NCBI RefSeq assembly: GCF_002954715.1
Contig: NZ_MSCP01000002.1
Location: 1,435,569 to 1,499,568 of the forward strand
Source of the DNA: Aliivibrio sifiae
GTDB taxonomy: Bacteria > Pseudomonadota > Gammaproteobacteria > Enterobacterales > Vibrionaceae
Direction: 5' to 3'
DNA length: 64,000 bases
A program made the translations under genes and the position numbers. Shown piece after piece: positions 1 to 9,371 of this stretch. The first letter of the stretch is position 1. Every line of letters starts with the position of its first letter. The notes under the pieces are model-generated. The model was given only the letters and a program-made list of their open reading frames with translations. It was not told where the DNA came from and ran no database searches.

Positions 1-3000
1 CGATAACTTGATCTAAAATGATAGTCGGAATAATAATTGGATCATCACCAATGACTGGTATTTCACCACTATAGATAGACTGGTTCACTTCCCCTAAATC
101 AATTGTGAAAGTAAAGTCATCATAATCTCTGTCTCCACCACCATAAAGATCTTCGATACCGTAAACCAATTCACCCTGTTCATTCATGGTTGTTCTAGTA
201 TGCTCAACACCATCTTGATTTAAGTTAGTGCTATTACCACCATGATAAATGGTATCACCATTTTGACTTTGAATCAGAGTTTCAATGCCACTTTCATCAA
301 TAAAAATCAATTGAGGATCGATTGAATCCATTGTGGATGGTGACCCATCCTCATCCCTAAAGGCAAATTCACCATTGTGCATCTCACCAAAGTTATTATG
401 ATTAAATCCATTTGGGACAACGAATAAATTAAAGCTTTGTCCTTCTTCAATATCAAATGAGAAAGAAGACGTTCCAGGAATAAGATCCCCACCAGAACCT
501 TGTTCTGAGGCATTTTCATACACTAACTTAACATCAGAAATCGACCCGTCAGCCTCAACAATATAATAACCTGCAGAATTTTGATAACCAGCGCCTTCAC
601 CTTGGAAAGTCACGGTAACATTGGTGTCAGCATAACTAGTTAAACCATAAGTTTGATCATTAATAACGGCATCACCATCATAATGGATCACACTGCCTTC
701 TGGTGCACCACCCATTGTAACGACTAAGCTTTCTGATAAATCTTGGTCTACAAGTTCGGCGGCTAAATTCAGTTCAATGACATTGGCACTATCTCTAATT
801 TCATCGCCATCATTAATCGCTTGGCCTTCACTATCAGAGATCACTAAATTAGGAGCATCAGCAACCGCATCAACCGTAATGGCGATATTCGCATTCACGC
901 TATCAGTACCATCATTAACGCTGAAATCGAGATTTAACGACCCACTAAAGTGTTCATTTGGTGTAAACGTATGTGTTCCATCATTATTAGAAATCAGTGA
1001 ACCATCGTCACCAGCATAAGTGACGGATTCAACACTTAACTCATCGCCATCAACATCAAAAGACCCCGTAAGAAGCTCTTCATCTGTAATAATCAGATCA
1101 CCATCTTCATTTAACGTAAAGGAATGATCTTGAACGATAGCGAGGTCATTGACGGCAGTAACAGATACATCAACTTGAGCAGGAACAACAGCACCATTGC
1201 CATCGTCAACGCTGTAATTAATTGAGAATTCACCATTAAAGTTTTCATCAGGTGTGATGGTATAAGTACCGTCGCCATTGTCAGTAATCACACCATTTGG
1301 AATAGAAATATCGCTAATCGAGCTTTCGCCACTGCCTGAATTTCCCCCCTCTCCCTCAGAACTACCAGAGCCTTCAGTATTGTTGTTTTCAGATTCATGA
1401 TTTTCATCACCAGAGCCATTCACCACATCACTAATATCAATGGCGTCTAAATGACCACTCACTTCAGCTTGGCTAGGTACTGCAAACTGACTCTCTGAAG
1501 CAACAAATTGTGCAGGGACAATCACACCACCAACAATATCAAAAACATGCCAATGATCCCCTGTCAGATGTTCAGGTAAGTTAGGCACAAATGAGGTGAC
1601 TAAAGTGTCTCCAACAAAAACATCAACCTTAACATCATCAACGCCTTCTACATCCCATGAACGGGCAGTATAGTTATGCACTGAATAATGCATATTCGCA
1701 TCCGCGTAATTAGGAATTGAAATCGTTTCAGGGCCATAATGACTGGTATCATCGACATCTTGTAAAACGGTTCCGTCACCCAATTGATGTGACATATCTT
1801 GATAATAAATATGATCAAGTTCATCACCTGTCTCAGTGTTATACAGCCATAAATGATTATCCAAATCACGAGTTTCGCTCGAATCACCCCATGTCACAAC
1901 AATACGCATATCAGTCACATCCATGACCTCAGATATCGCTATCGTACCGCTGTTTAATGTCTCCCCTTCATTCACAGGGAAGCATGAAGTAATACAACCT
2001 TCTTCAGTAATGAATACCGTGCCTTCACCTGAAACTAACCCAGTAACAGAGTATGAGCCATCCATTTCAGTGACCGTGCTAGTACTATTTCCAAATTCAT
2101 CACTGAGTTCAACGCGTACGCCTGAAATAGGTTCTCCACTTTCAGCATCAACTACAGTCCCAGTAGCCGTTGTTTCAGTTCCTTGTTCTCCAATGTTCGC
2201 TGTTAAATCATCATTATCAACATCAGTTGCAAATTGCAGTAATTCTTCTTGGGTAACCGTATAAGACCCATCTTCTTCAATCGTGATTCGAACATCTGCT
2301 GAGATAACAGGCGCATCATTCACTGGATCAACCGTTAAGAGCAAATTCGATGCAACCGTATCGGTTCCGTCATGGATGCCATAACTAACATTTATCATTC
2401 CATTGAAATCTTGGTGCGGTGTGATGGTGAAGGAACCATTCTCATGAGCAACGATGTCTGCGTTTTCAGCCACTAGATTAAGAGCTGAAAGATTATCACC
2501 ATCAATATCTGCGGCATTAGCAAGTAACTGAGCTTGAGTTATCGTTATTGAATGATCTTCATCAGTGGATGCCGATACATCACCAGACACAACGGTTAAG
2601 TCATTCACTGCATTAACGGTTAAATCAATCCCTGTTTCTACAACATCAATCCCATCGGTAACGTCAAAACTCATCGCTAGCTCACCATTAAAGTTCTCAT
2701 CAGGAGTGATCGTAAATGAACCATCCTCATTTTCGATGATTTGTGCATTTCCACCAACTAGAAGATTAGAGGCGGTAAGATCATCGCCATCAAGATCAAT
2801 AGTATGAGCAAGTAGATCGTCTTGGGTTAACGTAATAGAGCCGTCTTCATCAATAACTAATTCAAGGTTACTTGAAACGATTGGGGCATCTTGCTGCGGA
2901 ATGACATCAATAGTCACTGTTGCAGAATCAAATGAACCATTACCATCGATTACGACATAATGGAAATCGGCCTCTCCTGAATAGTTTTGATCGGGAATAT

Positions 3001-5257
3001 AAAGTACCTGACCATCTTCGGTTAAGATCACTTCCCCGTGAGAATTATCGGTGGTATGCACATCAATAATAGTAAGAAGATCACCATCCGCATCAGAGTC
3101 GTTTGCTAATAAATCGCTAACGCTTAACAGCAATTGTCCATCTTCAAGAACTTGTATTGGTGTTGAGGTAATAGTGTCATCAATATTAATGAGTTCTTCA
3201 GTAACATCAATCGCTTGGTCTGCTGTGTTGTAATTCAAATCAAGCGTGAGCTCACTGTTAGTTTCACTGCCATCAGGTTGAATCGTAATTAACTGAAGAT
3301 CTTCTGATAGCGTGCGTGAAACCGTCATGTTTTGAACAACATACGTACCGCCACCACCACTAGTTCCTAACTCAAAATGATGCACAGGTTGATCAGTCGT
3401 AAATGCATATAAGTCTTGATATTCACCTGATTCTCTAAAGCCACCTTGAGAATCAATGACATTGCCTTCACTATTATAAGCAGTGATCACGACTTCTGTT
3501 GCTTGTGGATCTGATTCATCAAACCAACTACCGAGGCCATCCAATTGAAAGGTAATTTGATTTACATCCTCCCCATCAATGGTGACAGTTAACGTATCAT
3601 CATTGGACAATCCGTTATTAGATTGGTCGCCAATACCTGCCCCCATCGAATTTCCAGCACCATTCCAAGCAAACAGCTCACCACTGGTTACCTCAGTGGT
3701 AATCGTGACGCCATCTTTAGTAAATATTGCGGTATTTCCATCAACAACTCCCCAATCAGAGGTCGAGGCTGTCCCATCAAAGATTGGGGTTTCGGTATTA
3801 TTATCAAAGCTACCAACTTGAATATCACACGTTGCAGATTGAACGTCTTCCACATTAGGTACAAATTGGACTTCTGTATCAGCGGGATACTCCTCACCGA
3901 CCACCATTTCTACCCATTCATACTCGTCATTTAAATACTCTAATGTACCGTGATCAGGTGCGGAATCTAGACGAATAAGGGGCTCACTTGCCGAAAGTTC
4001 TGAATCATCAACAGCAATAACGGGATCATTAATAGAAACAATTTGAATATTTGCGGTCGTACTTGCGGTTGCTCCTTCGTTATCAACGATAACAACGTTA
4101 AAATCTAACTCTCCATAATAATTAGGGTTTGGCGTAAATGAATAGGTGCCGTCTTGATTATTAACTAACTCCCCTTCAAAGCCTGGATAAGTGACAGATT
4201 GAACGAATACTTCTCCCTCAACATCACTAGAGTTAGCCAATAGCTGTTCCGTTGTGAATGTCAGAACATGATCTTCATCTACTTGATAAGACGTTGCACC
4301 CGCAACTGGGATGTCATTAACGCCTTCAATCGTTAATTCTATACTGGCTTCAACCGTTGCTTCACTGTCTGAGACAGTAAAACCAAGATTCACATGACCA
4401 TTAAAATTTTCATTCGGAGCAAAAGAAAAACTGCCATCTGGATTTTCAGATAACACACCATTCATTCCGGTATAAGTTACTGCATCAATGTGTAAGGTAT
4501 CATTATCAATATCAGCAGAACCCGCCAATAACTCTTCGGCAGTAAAAGTAATGACACCGTCTTCTTGCATTGTAAAAAACTTATCAACCGCAGTTGGTGC
4601 ATCATTTACTGGAGAGACATTAACAGCAAAAGTCATCGTATCGATTGTTGTATCTGAATGCTCCAACTCGTCAGAGTAAATAGAACGCTCAGATTCAACA
4701 TTAACACCAAAGGTATGGCTATCCATCGCCTCATCACTAAATGCGCCACCTTCAGAGTTAGCACCTTGAGCACCGCCACTAACAGAAAAAGACGATACTC
4801 CGGGCTCTTCAGCATTTCCATTATTAACACTAGACGTTGGGGATCCTTCTTGAGGTTCCTCGCCACCAACATCTTGAGTTTCTGTATTTGATTGTGCTGA
4901 TGTCGAGTTAGGCTCTTCAGTACCACTTTCATCAAGCTCGCTATCAACCACATTTGAACCTGTGTCGTTGTCAGCGTTATTGCCTTCTTCTTCATTTACG
5001 GCTTCAACATTGTTCTCCTCACCTTCTTCTGCTGTGGGTGAGTCATTTAAGTCTTCATTGCTATTGTCTTGCGATTCTTCTTCTGCCACTAATGGAGCAA
5101 CAGCATCAGTTCCTGTGGCAACGGTATTTGCCGCGGTCGATTGTTGATTATTTTGGTTACCAGTCAGACTATCCGAAGAAGATGCGCCATCCTCCGTAAT
5201 TACTTGTTCAACAGCACCATTTAGATCATCATTTTCGTTATTATTCTCACTAGCCAT
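1..5257 (-). CDS. Giant secreted adhesin of type I secretion type, 3' end outside window
   Basis: About 1,752 codons are visible and the frame stays open to base 1, so the C-terminus is missing. The ATG at 5257 follows a GGAG ribosome site. The acidic, Ser/Asn-rich first 190 residues have no Sec signal, as in type I substrates. Then come many cadherin/Ig-like repeats with the linker VNDAPV or VNDIPV (about 200-420, 720-1010, 1290-1480). They are interrupted by a carboxypeptidase-regulatory-like module (about 1028-1090) and a DUF2135/YfaP-like module (about 1110-1180). A DUF4114-like domain with GGGDRDYDDFTF lies near 1595-1735. RTX repeats and the secretion signal would lie off the left edge. 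The gene diverges from a type I secretion operon that is its likely exporter. A role in adhesion or matrix is inferred from architecture. Confidence 0.88.
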   Translation of the reverse strand, partial: MASENNNENDDLNGAVEQVITEDGASSSDSLTGNQNNQQSTAANTVATGTDAVAPLVAEEESQDNSNEDLNDSPTAEEGEENNVEAVNEEEGNNADNDTGSNVVDSELDESGTEEPNSTSAQSNTETQDVGGEEPQEGSPTSSVNNGNAEEPGVSSFSVSGGAQGANSEGGAFSDEAMDSHTFGVNVESERSIYSDELEHSDTTIDTMTFAVNVSPVNDAPTAVDKFFTMQEDGVITFTAEELLAGSADIDNDTLHIDAVTYTGMNGVLSENPDGSFSFAPNENFNGHVNLGFTVSDSEATVEASIELTIEGVNDIPVAGATSYQVDEDHVLTFTTEQLLANSSDVEGEVFVQSVTYPGFEGELVNNQDGTYSFTPNPNYYGELDFNVVIVDNEGATASTTANIQIVSINDPVIAVDDSELSASEPLIRLDSAPDHGTLEYLNDEYEWVEMVVGEEYPADTEVQFVPNVEDVQSATCDIQVGSFDNNTETPIFDGTASTSDWGVVDGNTAIFTKDGVTITTEVTSGELFAWNGAGNSMGAGIGDQSNNGLSNDDTLTVTIDGEDVNQITFQLDGLGSWFDESDPQATEVVITAYNSEGNVIDSQGGFRESGEYQDLYAFTTDQPVHHFELGTSGGGGTYVVQNMTVSRTLSEDLQLITIQPDGSETNSELTLDLNYNTADQAIDVTEELINIDDTITSTPIQVLEDGQLLLSVSDLLANDSDADGDLLTIIDVHTTDNSHGEVILTEDGQVLYIPDQNYSGEADFHYVVIDGNGSFDSATVTIDVIPQQDAPIVSSNLELVIDEDGSITLTQDDLLAHTIDLDGDDLTASNLLVGGNAQIIENEDGSFTITPDENFNGELAMSFDVTDGIDVVETGIDLTVNAVNDLTVVSGDVSASTDEDHSITITQAQLLANAADIDGDNLSALNLVAENADIVAHENGSFTITPHQDFNGMINVSYGIHDGTDTVASNLLLTVDPVNDAPVISADVRITIEEDGSYTVTQEELLQFATDVDNDDLTANIGEQGTETTATGTVVDAESGEPISGVRVELSDEFGNSTSTVTEMDGSYSVTGLVSGEGTVFITEEGCITSCFPVNEGETLNSGTIAISEVMDVTDMRIVVTWGDSSETRDLDNHLWLYNTETGDELDHIYYQDMSHQLGDGTVLQDVDDTSHYGPETISIPNYADANMHYSVHNYTARSWDVEGVDDVKVDVFVGDTLVTSFVPNLPEHLTGDHWHVFDIVGGVIVPAQFVASESQFAVPSQAEVSGHLDAIDISDVVNGSGDENHESENNNTEGSGSSEGEGGNSGSGESSISDISIPNGVITDNGDGTYTITPDENFNGEFSINYSVDDGNGAVVPAQVDVSVTAVNDLAIVQDHSFTLNEDGDLIITDEELLTGSFDVDGDELSVESVTYAGDDGSLISNNDGTHTFTPNEHFSGSLNLDFSVNDGTDSVNANIAITVDAVADAPNLVISDSEGQAINDGDEIRDSANVIELNLAAELVDQDLSESLVVTMGGAPEGSVIHYDGDAVINDQTYGLTSYADTNVTVTFQGEGAGYQNSAGYYIVEADGSISDVKLVYENASEQGSGGDLIPGTSSFSFDIEEGQSFNLFVVPNGFNHNNFGEMHNGEFAFRDEDGSPSTMDSIDPQLIFIDESGIETLIQSQNGDTIYHGGNSTNLNQDGVEHTRTTMNEQGELVYGIEDLYGGGDRDYDDFTFTIDLGEVNQSIYSGEIPVIGDDPIIIPTIILDQVI

Positions 5258-5321
5258 GTGTTGCTCCTTGCCATTTATACTGACTTAAACACACCAATAA
5301 AGAGTATGCAGTTCATCAGAG

Positions 5322-5332
5322 AGCATAGGAAA
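5322..5332 (-). promoter_or_regulatory. -10-like element TTTCCTATGCT upstream of adhesin
   Basis: On the minus strand TTTCCTATGCT lies about 65 nt upstream of the adhesin start. It matches the core seen before most operons here and resembles an RpoS-type -10 (CTATACT). A TTGGTTTT stretch begins 21 nt before the TCC. Promoter activity is inferred from recurrence. Confidence 0.5.
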
Positions 5333-5385
5333 GAGAGTAAGAAAAAACCAAAAAACAAATTTATTATGGATAATAGGAAGTTCTG

Positions 5386-5394
5386 TCCTATAGT
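5386..5394 (+). promoter_or_regulatory. -10-like element TCCTATAGT upstream of Hpt/T1SS operon
   Basis: TCCTATAGT lies about 34 nt before the GTG start of the Hpt gene. Together with TAGGA at 5374-5378 on the same strand it forms a short inverted repeat (TAGGA, then TCCTA), so it could serve both divergent genes. Activity is inferred. Confidence 0.45.
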
Positions 5395-5421
5395 GATTAT
5401 ATGTATTGAATTAATAGGTTA

Positions 5422-5757
5422 GTGGTTGTGATTAATATAGAAATGCTAGAAGAAATGTTTGGCGGCGATAAAGAGATAACTCAACAATTGTTTGAGTTGT
5501 ATCTTGCTGAGAATGCCACAATGGGCAGTACCATATTAGAACAATATGAAGCGAATGATTTACCGACATTATTTCATACAGCACATACACTTTCTGGCGC
5601 ATTAGGAAATTTATGTGAGATGGATATCTTACCTGCGATTAAGGAAATTGAAGCCGCAGCAAAAACAGAAAACACACCAAATAGGGACACCATAAACACC
5701 GTAGTAGAAGGGCTAAACAACATAAAAGATCAAATGGAAAACCATCTATCTAATTAA
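5422..5757 (+). CDS. Stand-alone Hpt phosphotransfer protein
   Basis: A 111-residue helical protein with the Hpt signature FHTAHTLSGALGNL; His55 (counted from this start) is the predicted phosphorylated residue. No other domain is present, so it can only relay phosphate between receivers. The start is uncertain: GTG at 5422, GTG at 5428 (AGG about 9 nt upstream, the better spacing) or ATG at 5443. It is the first gene of the adhesin-export operon, 53 nt before the HlyD gene. The natural partner is the receiver of the hybrid protein two genes downstream, which lacks its own histidine. That pairing is inference; the family assignment is firm. Confidence 0.85.
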   Translation: MVVINIEMLEEMFGGDKEITQQLFELYLAENATMGSTILEQYEANDLPTLFHTAHTLSGALGNLCEMDILPAIKEIEAAAKTENTPNRDTINTVVEGLNNIKDQMENHLSN

Positions 5758-5810
5758 CCGAATTCTTGGTAATACATCAATGGCATAAAGAACAAGGATG
5801 AACTTAGCCC

Positions 5811-7139
5811 ATGAGTAATTTAGATAAAATAATAGAAAAATCCATCAATAACACTCATGTTGAGCGATTTAACAGTACAGGCACTAATGAAACAAAAGTC
5901 TCTACCCATAAGATCTTTATCATTCTTGTTATATTCGCTCTGTTCTTTCTGATCTGGTCTTCTCAAGCCAGTATTGATATTACTGTTTCAACACGAGGTG
6001 AAGCACTACTCGACTCGGATGTTGAAAAAGTACAGCACCTTGAAGGAGGGATCCTAAACGAGGTGTATGTTTCCCCCGGTGATTTAGTTTTTAAAGGCCA
6101 AAAGATTGCTTTATTGACTTCAAAAGATCGTGTATCTGAATTAAGTTCAACGCAATACGAAATTACCGGATTGCAAATAGAACAACAAAAATACAACGCT
6201 CTGATCAACAATAATACGCCCAACTTTAGCAACTACATTGATTTCCCAGAACTCGTTGAGACACACTCTTTATCATGGGAAGAAGAAAATAATCGTAATC
6301 GTTCAAGTGACGAATTAATTTTGCACGACATTAAACATAAACAAAGCTTAATCGCTTCAATGTTACGTCGTGTAAAATCATCCAACTCCCAACTCGGCTT
6401 AATCAAGCAACAACTCAAAATCAAACAACAGCTGTTTGATGAAGAAATGGCTTCTTATATTGATGTTCTCAACATGAAAGTTCAGCACATGAACATGGTT
6501 AGAGAAATCGAAAATTTACGTGAAGCGATTTTAAATGAAGAATTTCAATTAACTCGCCTTGAAAAGCTTTTAGATGATACTCAAAAAGCCCGCAGTACCG
6601 ATTACTACGCCAAGCTCACTGAAGTAAATAAACAACTAAAGATCAAACTTACCCAATTACCAACGATCAGCGATAAAGTAGATCGCTTACTCGTTTTCTC
6701 TCCTGTAGATGGAACCGTCGATAAAGTTAACTATAACTATCTATCTGCCATTATTTCCCCTGGAGATAGCATTGCTGATATTACCCCTTTGAGAAATACC
6801 CTTCACGCTGAAGTAAAAATACCTCGTAAAGATGTGGGATTTATCGAGAAAGGCCAAGAAGTTAAATTAAAATTCGATGCGTATAATTTTGCCAAATATG
6901 GTGTCATTACTGGCAGCATATCTTCTATTTCGCGCAGCTCGTATGAAGAAAAAGAAGAAGAATACTACCTAGCAACAGTCAATATTAGTCAAAATTATTT
7001 AGAGCGTAATGGCATTAAATATCACATTTCTCCTTATATGGAATTTACGGCTGACATCAAAACAGGCAGTCGAAAAATTATCGATTACGCATTGAAGCCT
7101 GTAATGGCGGCATTAGATGAATCTTTTGATGAAAGGTAA
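5811..7139 (+). CDS. HlyD-family periplasmic adaptor of type I secretion
   Basis: 442 residues. A cytoplasmic stretch of about 32 residues precedes one membrane segment (about 33-52). A lipoyl-like half follows (EGGILNEVYVSPGDLV), then a long coiled-coil hairpin (about 110-290), the second lipoyl half (FSPVDGTVDKVNYN) and a beta-barrel/C-terminal region. This is the standard membrane-fusion layout bridging an inner-membrane ABC transporter to a TolC channel. AAGGATG lies about 12 nt before the ATG. It sits between the Hpt gene and the hybrid pseudokinase in the operon divergent from the adhesin, so it most likely helps export that adhesin. Confidence 0.92.
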   Translation: MSNLDKIIEKSINNTHVERFNSTGTNETKVSTHKIFIILVIFALFFLIWSSQASIDITVSTRGEALLDSDVEKVQHLEGGILNEVYVSPGDLVFKGQKIALLTSKDRVSELSSTQYEITGLQIEQQKYNALINNNTPNFSNYIDFPELVETHSLSWEEENNRNRSSDELILHDIKHKQSLIASMLRRVKSSNSQLGLIKQQLKIKQQLFDEEMASYIDVLNMKVQHMNMVREIENLREAILNEEFQLTRLEKLLDDTQKARSTDYYAKLTEVNKQLKIKLTQLPTISDKVDRLLVFSPVDGTVDKVNYNYLSAIISPGDSIADITPLRNTLHAEVKIPRKDVGFIEKGQEVKLKFDAYNFAKYGVITGSISSISRSSYEEKEEEYYLATVNISQNYLERNGIKYHISPYMEFTADIKTGSRKIIDYALKPVMAALDESFDER

Positions 7140-7145
7140 TGAATA

Positions 7146-9371
7146 ATGAAACGATTTTTGCAGCCAAACACGCCGGTTATTCATGTCCTTTTTTTTATTA
7201 CGTTAGGGATAATCCTTGCACAAGGTGCGTATTCTCTGCGAGAAGTATTGTCCGTAAATGACAACAACGAAAGCAAAACACAAGTCTTACTGGTAAACAA
7301 ATCAAGAGAAATATTAAATGGTATCAGTAGATTAAATGCCACATTAGAAGTGTGTACCCAAAGCAATTCAAATTGCAGTACCGCACAAGTGCAGTTATTT
7401 ACGAGCGAGTTATCACGTGAAATTGATAATTTTCATGCCCTTATTGCGAATGAGAAATCTCTTGCATCATCCACAGGTATATTAGGGTTTGATTTAATTC
7501 AACTTTACATTAAAAAATACAATCGTACCTTTGACTTAAATGAACTCAAGCAATCATTAGGCGTAGCCTTTACCAACAGCACTTCAATCATAGACAGTTT
7601 ATTGCTCAATCACGCAAGATTAAGCAAAGAAAAACAAGATAATCACCTTTATATTCTACTAATGTTAAATGGCAGTTTAATACTGGTCTTTGGCCTCTAT
7701 TATTTTTTAAACACCCAGTTAATACGCGCGGCTAACACCGAAAAAAATCGTATATCCACCACTTTTAAAACCATTTCTAATGATTTAAAAACCATTGACC
7801 ATGGTAAAGTGAAAGAGCGAATTTCAAACGTATCAACAAGCAGTATTGAAAAAAACATCTACGCCAAATTACTCTCTAGCTATGACCAACTTGAAGAACA
7901 AAAGTCAAAAACAGACTTATACCAGCGATTATATAATCTATTAGGTTATGAGGTTCGTGGTATTACAAACACCATTCAAGGTGGAGTAAAACTATTAATT
8001 AAAGACGCGGATGAAAGTGGAGCATTACTGGCTAAAGAAATTATGTCTGCCACAAACACATTAGAAAACCTTGCTGATAATTTTAATCGTCTCTCAAACA
8101 TTGATGCAATGAGTCACAATAAAACCATTCATTTCTATCATCTAATAAGTGAACTCATTGTCTTAACTTCAACCAAAGCCAAACAACAATCCAAAAGTAT
8201 TGAATGCTTTGTAGATAATGCCATTCCTCTAAAAATGTACGGCAACCAAACGGGGTTATTTTGGTTATTACTACTGCAAGTTTCAAACATGATTTCAGGT
8301 TCTAACCAGCCTAAAATACTATTAAACGCAACCTGCAGCAGCTCTGATCGTGTCGATAAACTCACTATAAATTTGCACTTATATTTATATTTAGACGATT
8401 ACGATACGATGACAAACATTGACGATTTAGCGTGGAACCAAGCCCCAGAAAAGAACGTAGCAAATGATGAGTTATCTAACAACTTACTCAATGGTATTAA
8501 TAACTACGCAGCAATAACGCAAGATTTAGGATATGCAGAGAGATTATGTGTTTCTTTTGATATAAATACATCAGAATACCAAACACACAATAATCGCTTA
8601 GCTGGCAAAAGCATTCTGCTTTGTGGTGAATCCGGCATTCAAGTCGATGTCATTGCAAATACGCTATCTAATCAAGGAGCAACCGTACTTGTTGCTCATA
8701 CTGCCAATGATATCTTTAAATCTATGAAAGAATTAAATGCCAACGACGGTATCTTCTTAACCGATCGTATTAAAGGCATCACCCTCGATTCTTTCTGTAA
8801 AACATTAAAAGCACGCTTAACTAAACGAAACATTAAACTTTTCTTGTCAGTCTCTAATTCTGCCGATATTGATGATATTTATAACCACGTTGATTACGTC
8901 TTCTATCACCCGTTCACCCCTGTTGATTTTATCGATAATATCCTCACCACATTAAATAGTGATTCAGGAGAAACAGAAGAAATCACAAGCCGATTCTTAA
9001 TTGTTGAAGATGATAAAGTACAGCAATTCATTTTAAGCAAAATTCTCACCGGCTTCGAATTCCAGAGTGAAGGCGTTGATGATGGAGCTAAGGCTCTGGC
9101 GTTAGTAAAAGAAAACAACTTCGATATTATCTTCATGGATTGCATTATGCCTGGAATGGGGGGGATGGAAGCCACATCATTAATACGCCAATACGAAAAA
9201 GAACAGCGCTTACCACCAACAACCATCATAGGTGCAACCGCATTAACCAGTAACAAAGAACACAAACAATGTATTGATGCCGGAATGGATTACGTCATCA
9301 GTAAACCGTACAAAAATGAAGAAATTTATGCTGTCATTAAGAAGTACATGGCCATAAGGAAAGTAGGCTAA
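7146..9371 (+). CDS. Hybrid sensor pseudokinase with degenerate and intact receivers
   Basis: 741 residues. Membrane segments at about 12-30 and 168-187 flank a periplasmic sensor region. A DHp-like helix follows at 260-320, but its phospho-acceptor position reads LLGYEVRG, so Tyr268 replaces the His of the usual HE-LR motif. The following region (345-475) keeps only a weak trace of an ATPase fold, without clear N, G1 or G2 boxes. A first receiver-like domain (487-600) is degenerate. The second (615-735) is canonical, with EDD at 621-623, phospho-acceptor Asp665 and Lys720. It probably senses a signal and is phosphorylated through its last receiver by another kinase or by the operon's Hpt protein. 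Its stop overlaps the next start (TAATG). Confidence 0.85.
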   Translation: MKRFLQPNTPVIHVLFFITLGIILAQGAYSLREVLSVNDNNESKTQVLLVNKSREILNGISRLNATLEVCTQSNSNCSTAQVQLFTSELSREIDNFHALIANEKSLASSTGILGFDLIQLYIKKYNRTFDLNELKQSLGVAFTNSTSIIDSLLLNHARLSKEKQDNHLYILLMLNGSLILVFGLYYFLNTQLIRAANTEKNRISTTFKTISNDLKTIDHGKVKERISNVSTSSIEKNIYAKLLSSYDQLEEQKSKTDLYQRLYNLLGYEVRGITNTIQGGVKLLIKDADESGALLAKEIMSATNTLENLADNFNRLSNIDAMSHNKTIHFYHLISELIVLTSTKAKQQSKSIECFVDNAIPLKMYGNQTGLFWLLLLQVSNMISGSNQPKILLNATCSSSDRVDKLTINLHLYLYLDDYDTMTNIDDLAWNQAPEKNVANDELSNNLLNGINNYAAITQDLGYAERLCVSFDINTSEYQTHNNRLAGKSILLCGESGIQVDVIANTLSNQGATVLVAHTANDIFKSMKELNANDGIFLTDRIKGITLDSFCKTLKARLTKRNIKLFLSVSNSADIDDIYNHVDYVFYHPFTPVDFIDNILTTLNSDSGETEEITSRFLIVEDDKVQQFILSKILTGFEFQSEGVDDGAKALALVKENNFDIIFMDCIMPGMGGMEATSLIRQYEKEQRLPPTTIIGATALTSNKEHKQCIDAGMDYVISKPYKNEEIYAVIKKYMAIRKVG

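Noticed and set aside
4633-4995. Open frame of 120 codons on the minus strand
   Set aside because: It lies in another phase inside the adhesin gene, and its translation is low-complexity.
5100-5150. STAATN near the adhesin N-terminus as a LapG-type cleavage site
   Set aside because: The motif is only loosely like the di-alanine sites of LapA, the flanking retention module is not recognisable, and no LapD or LapG gene is in the window.
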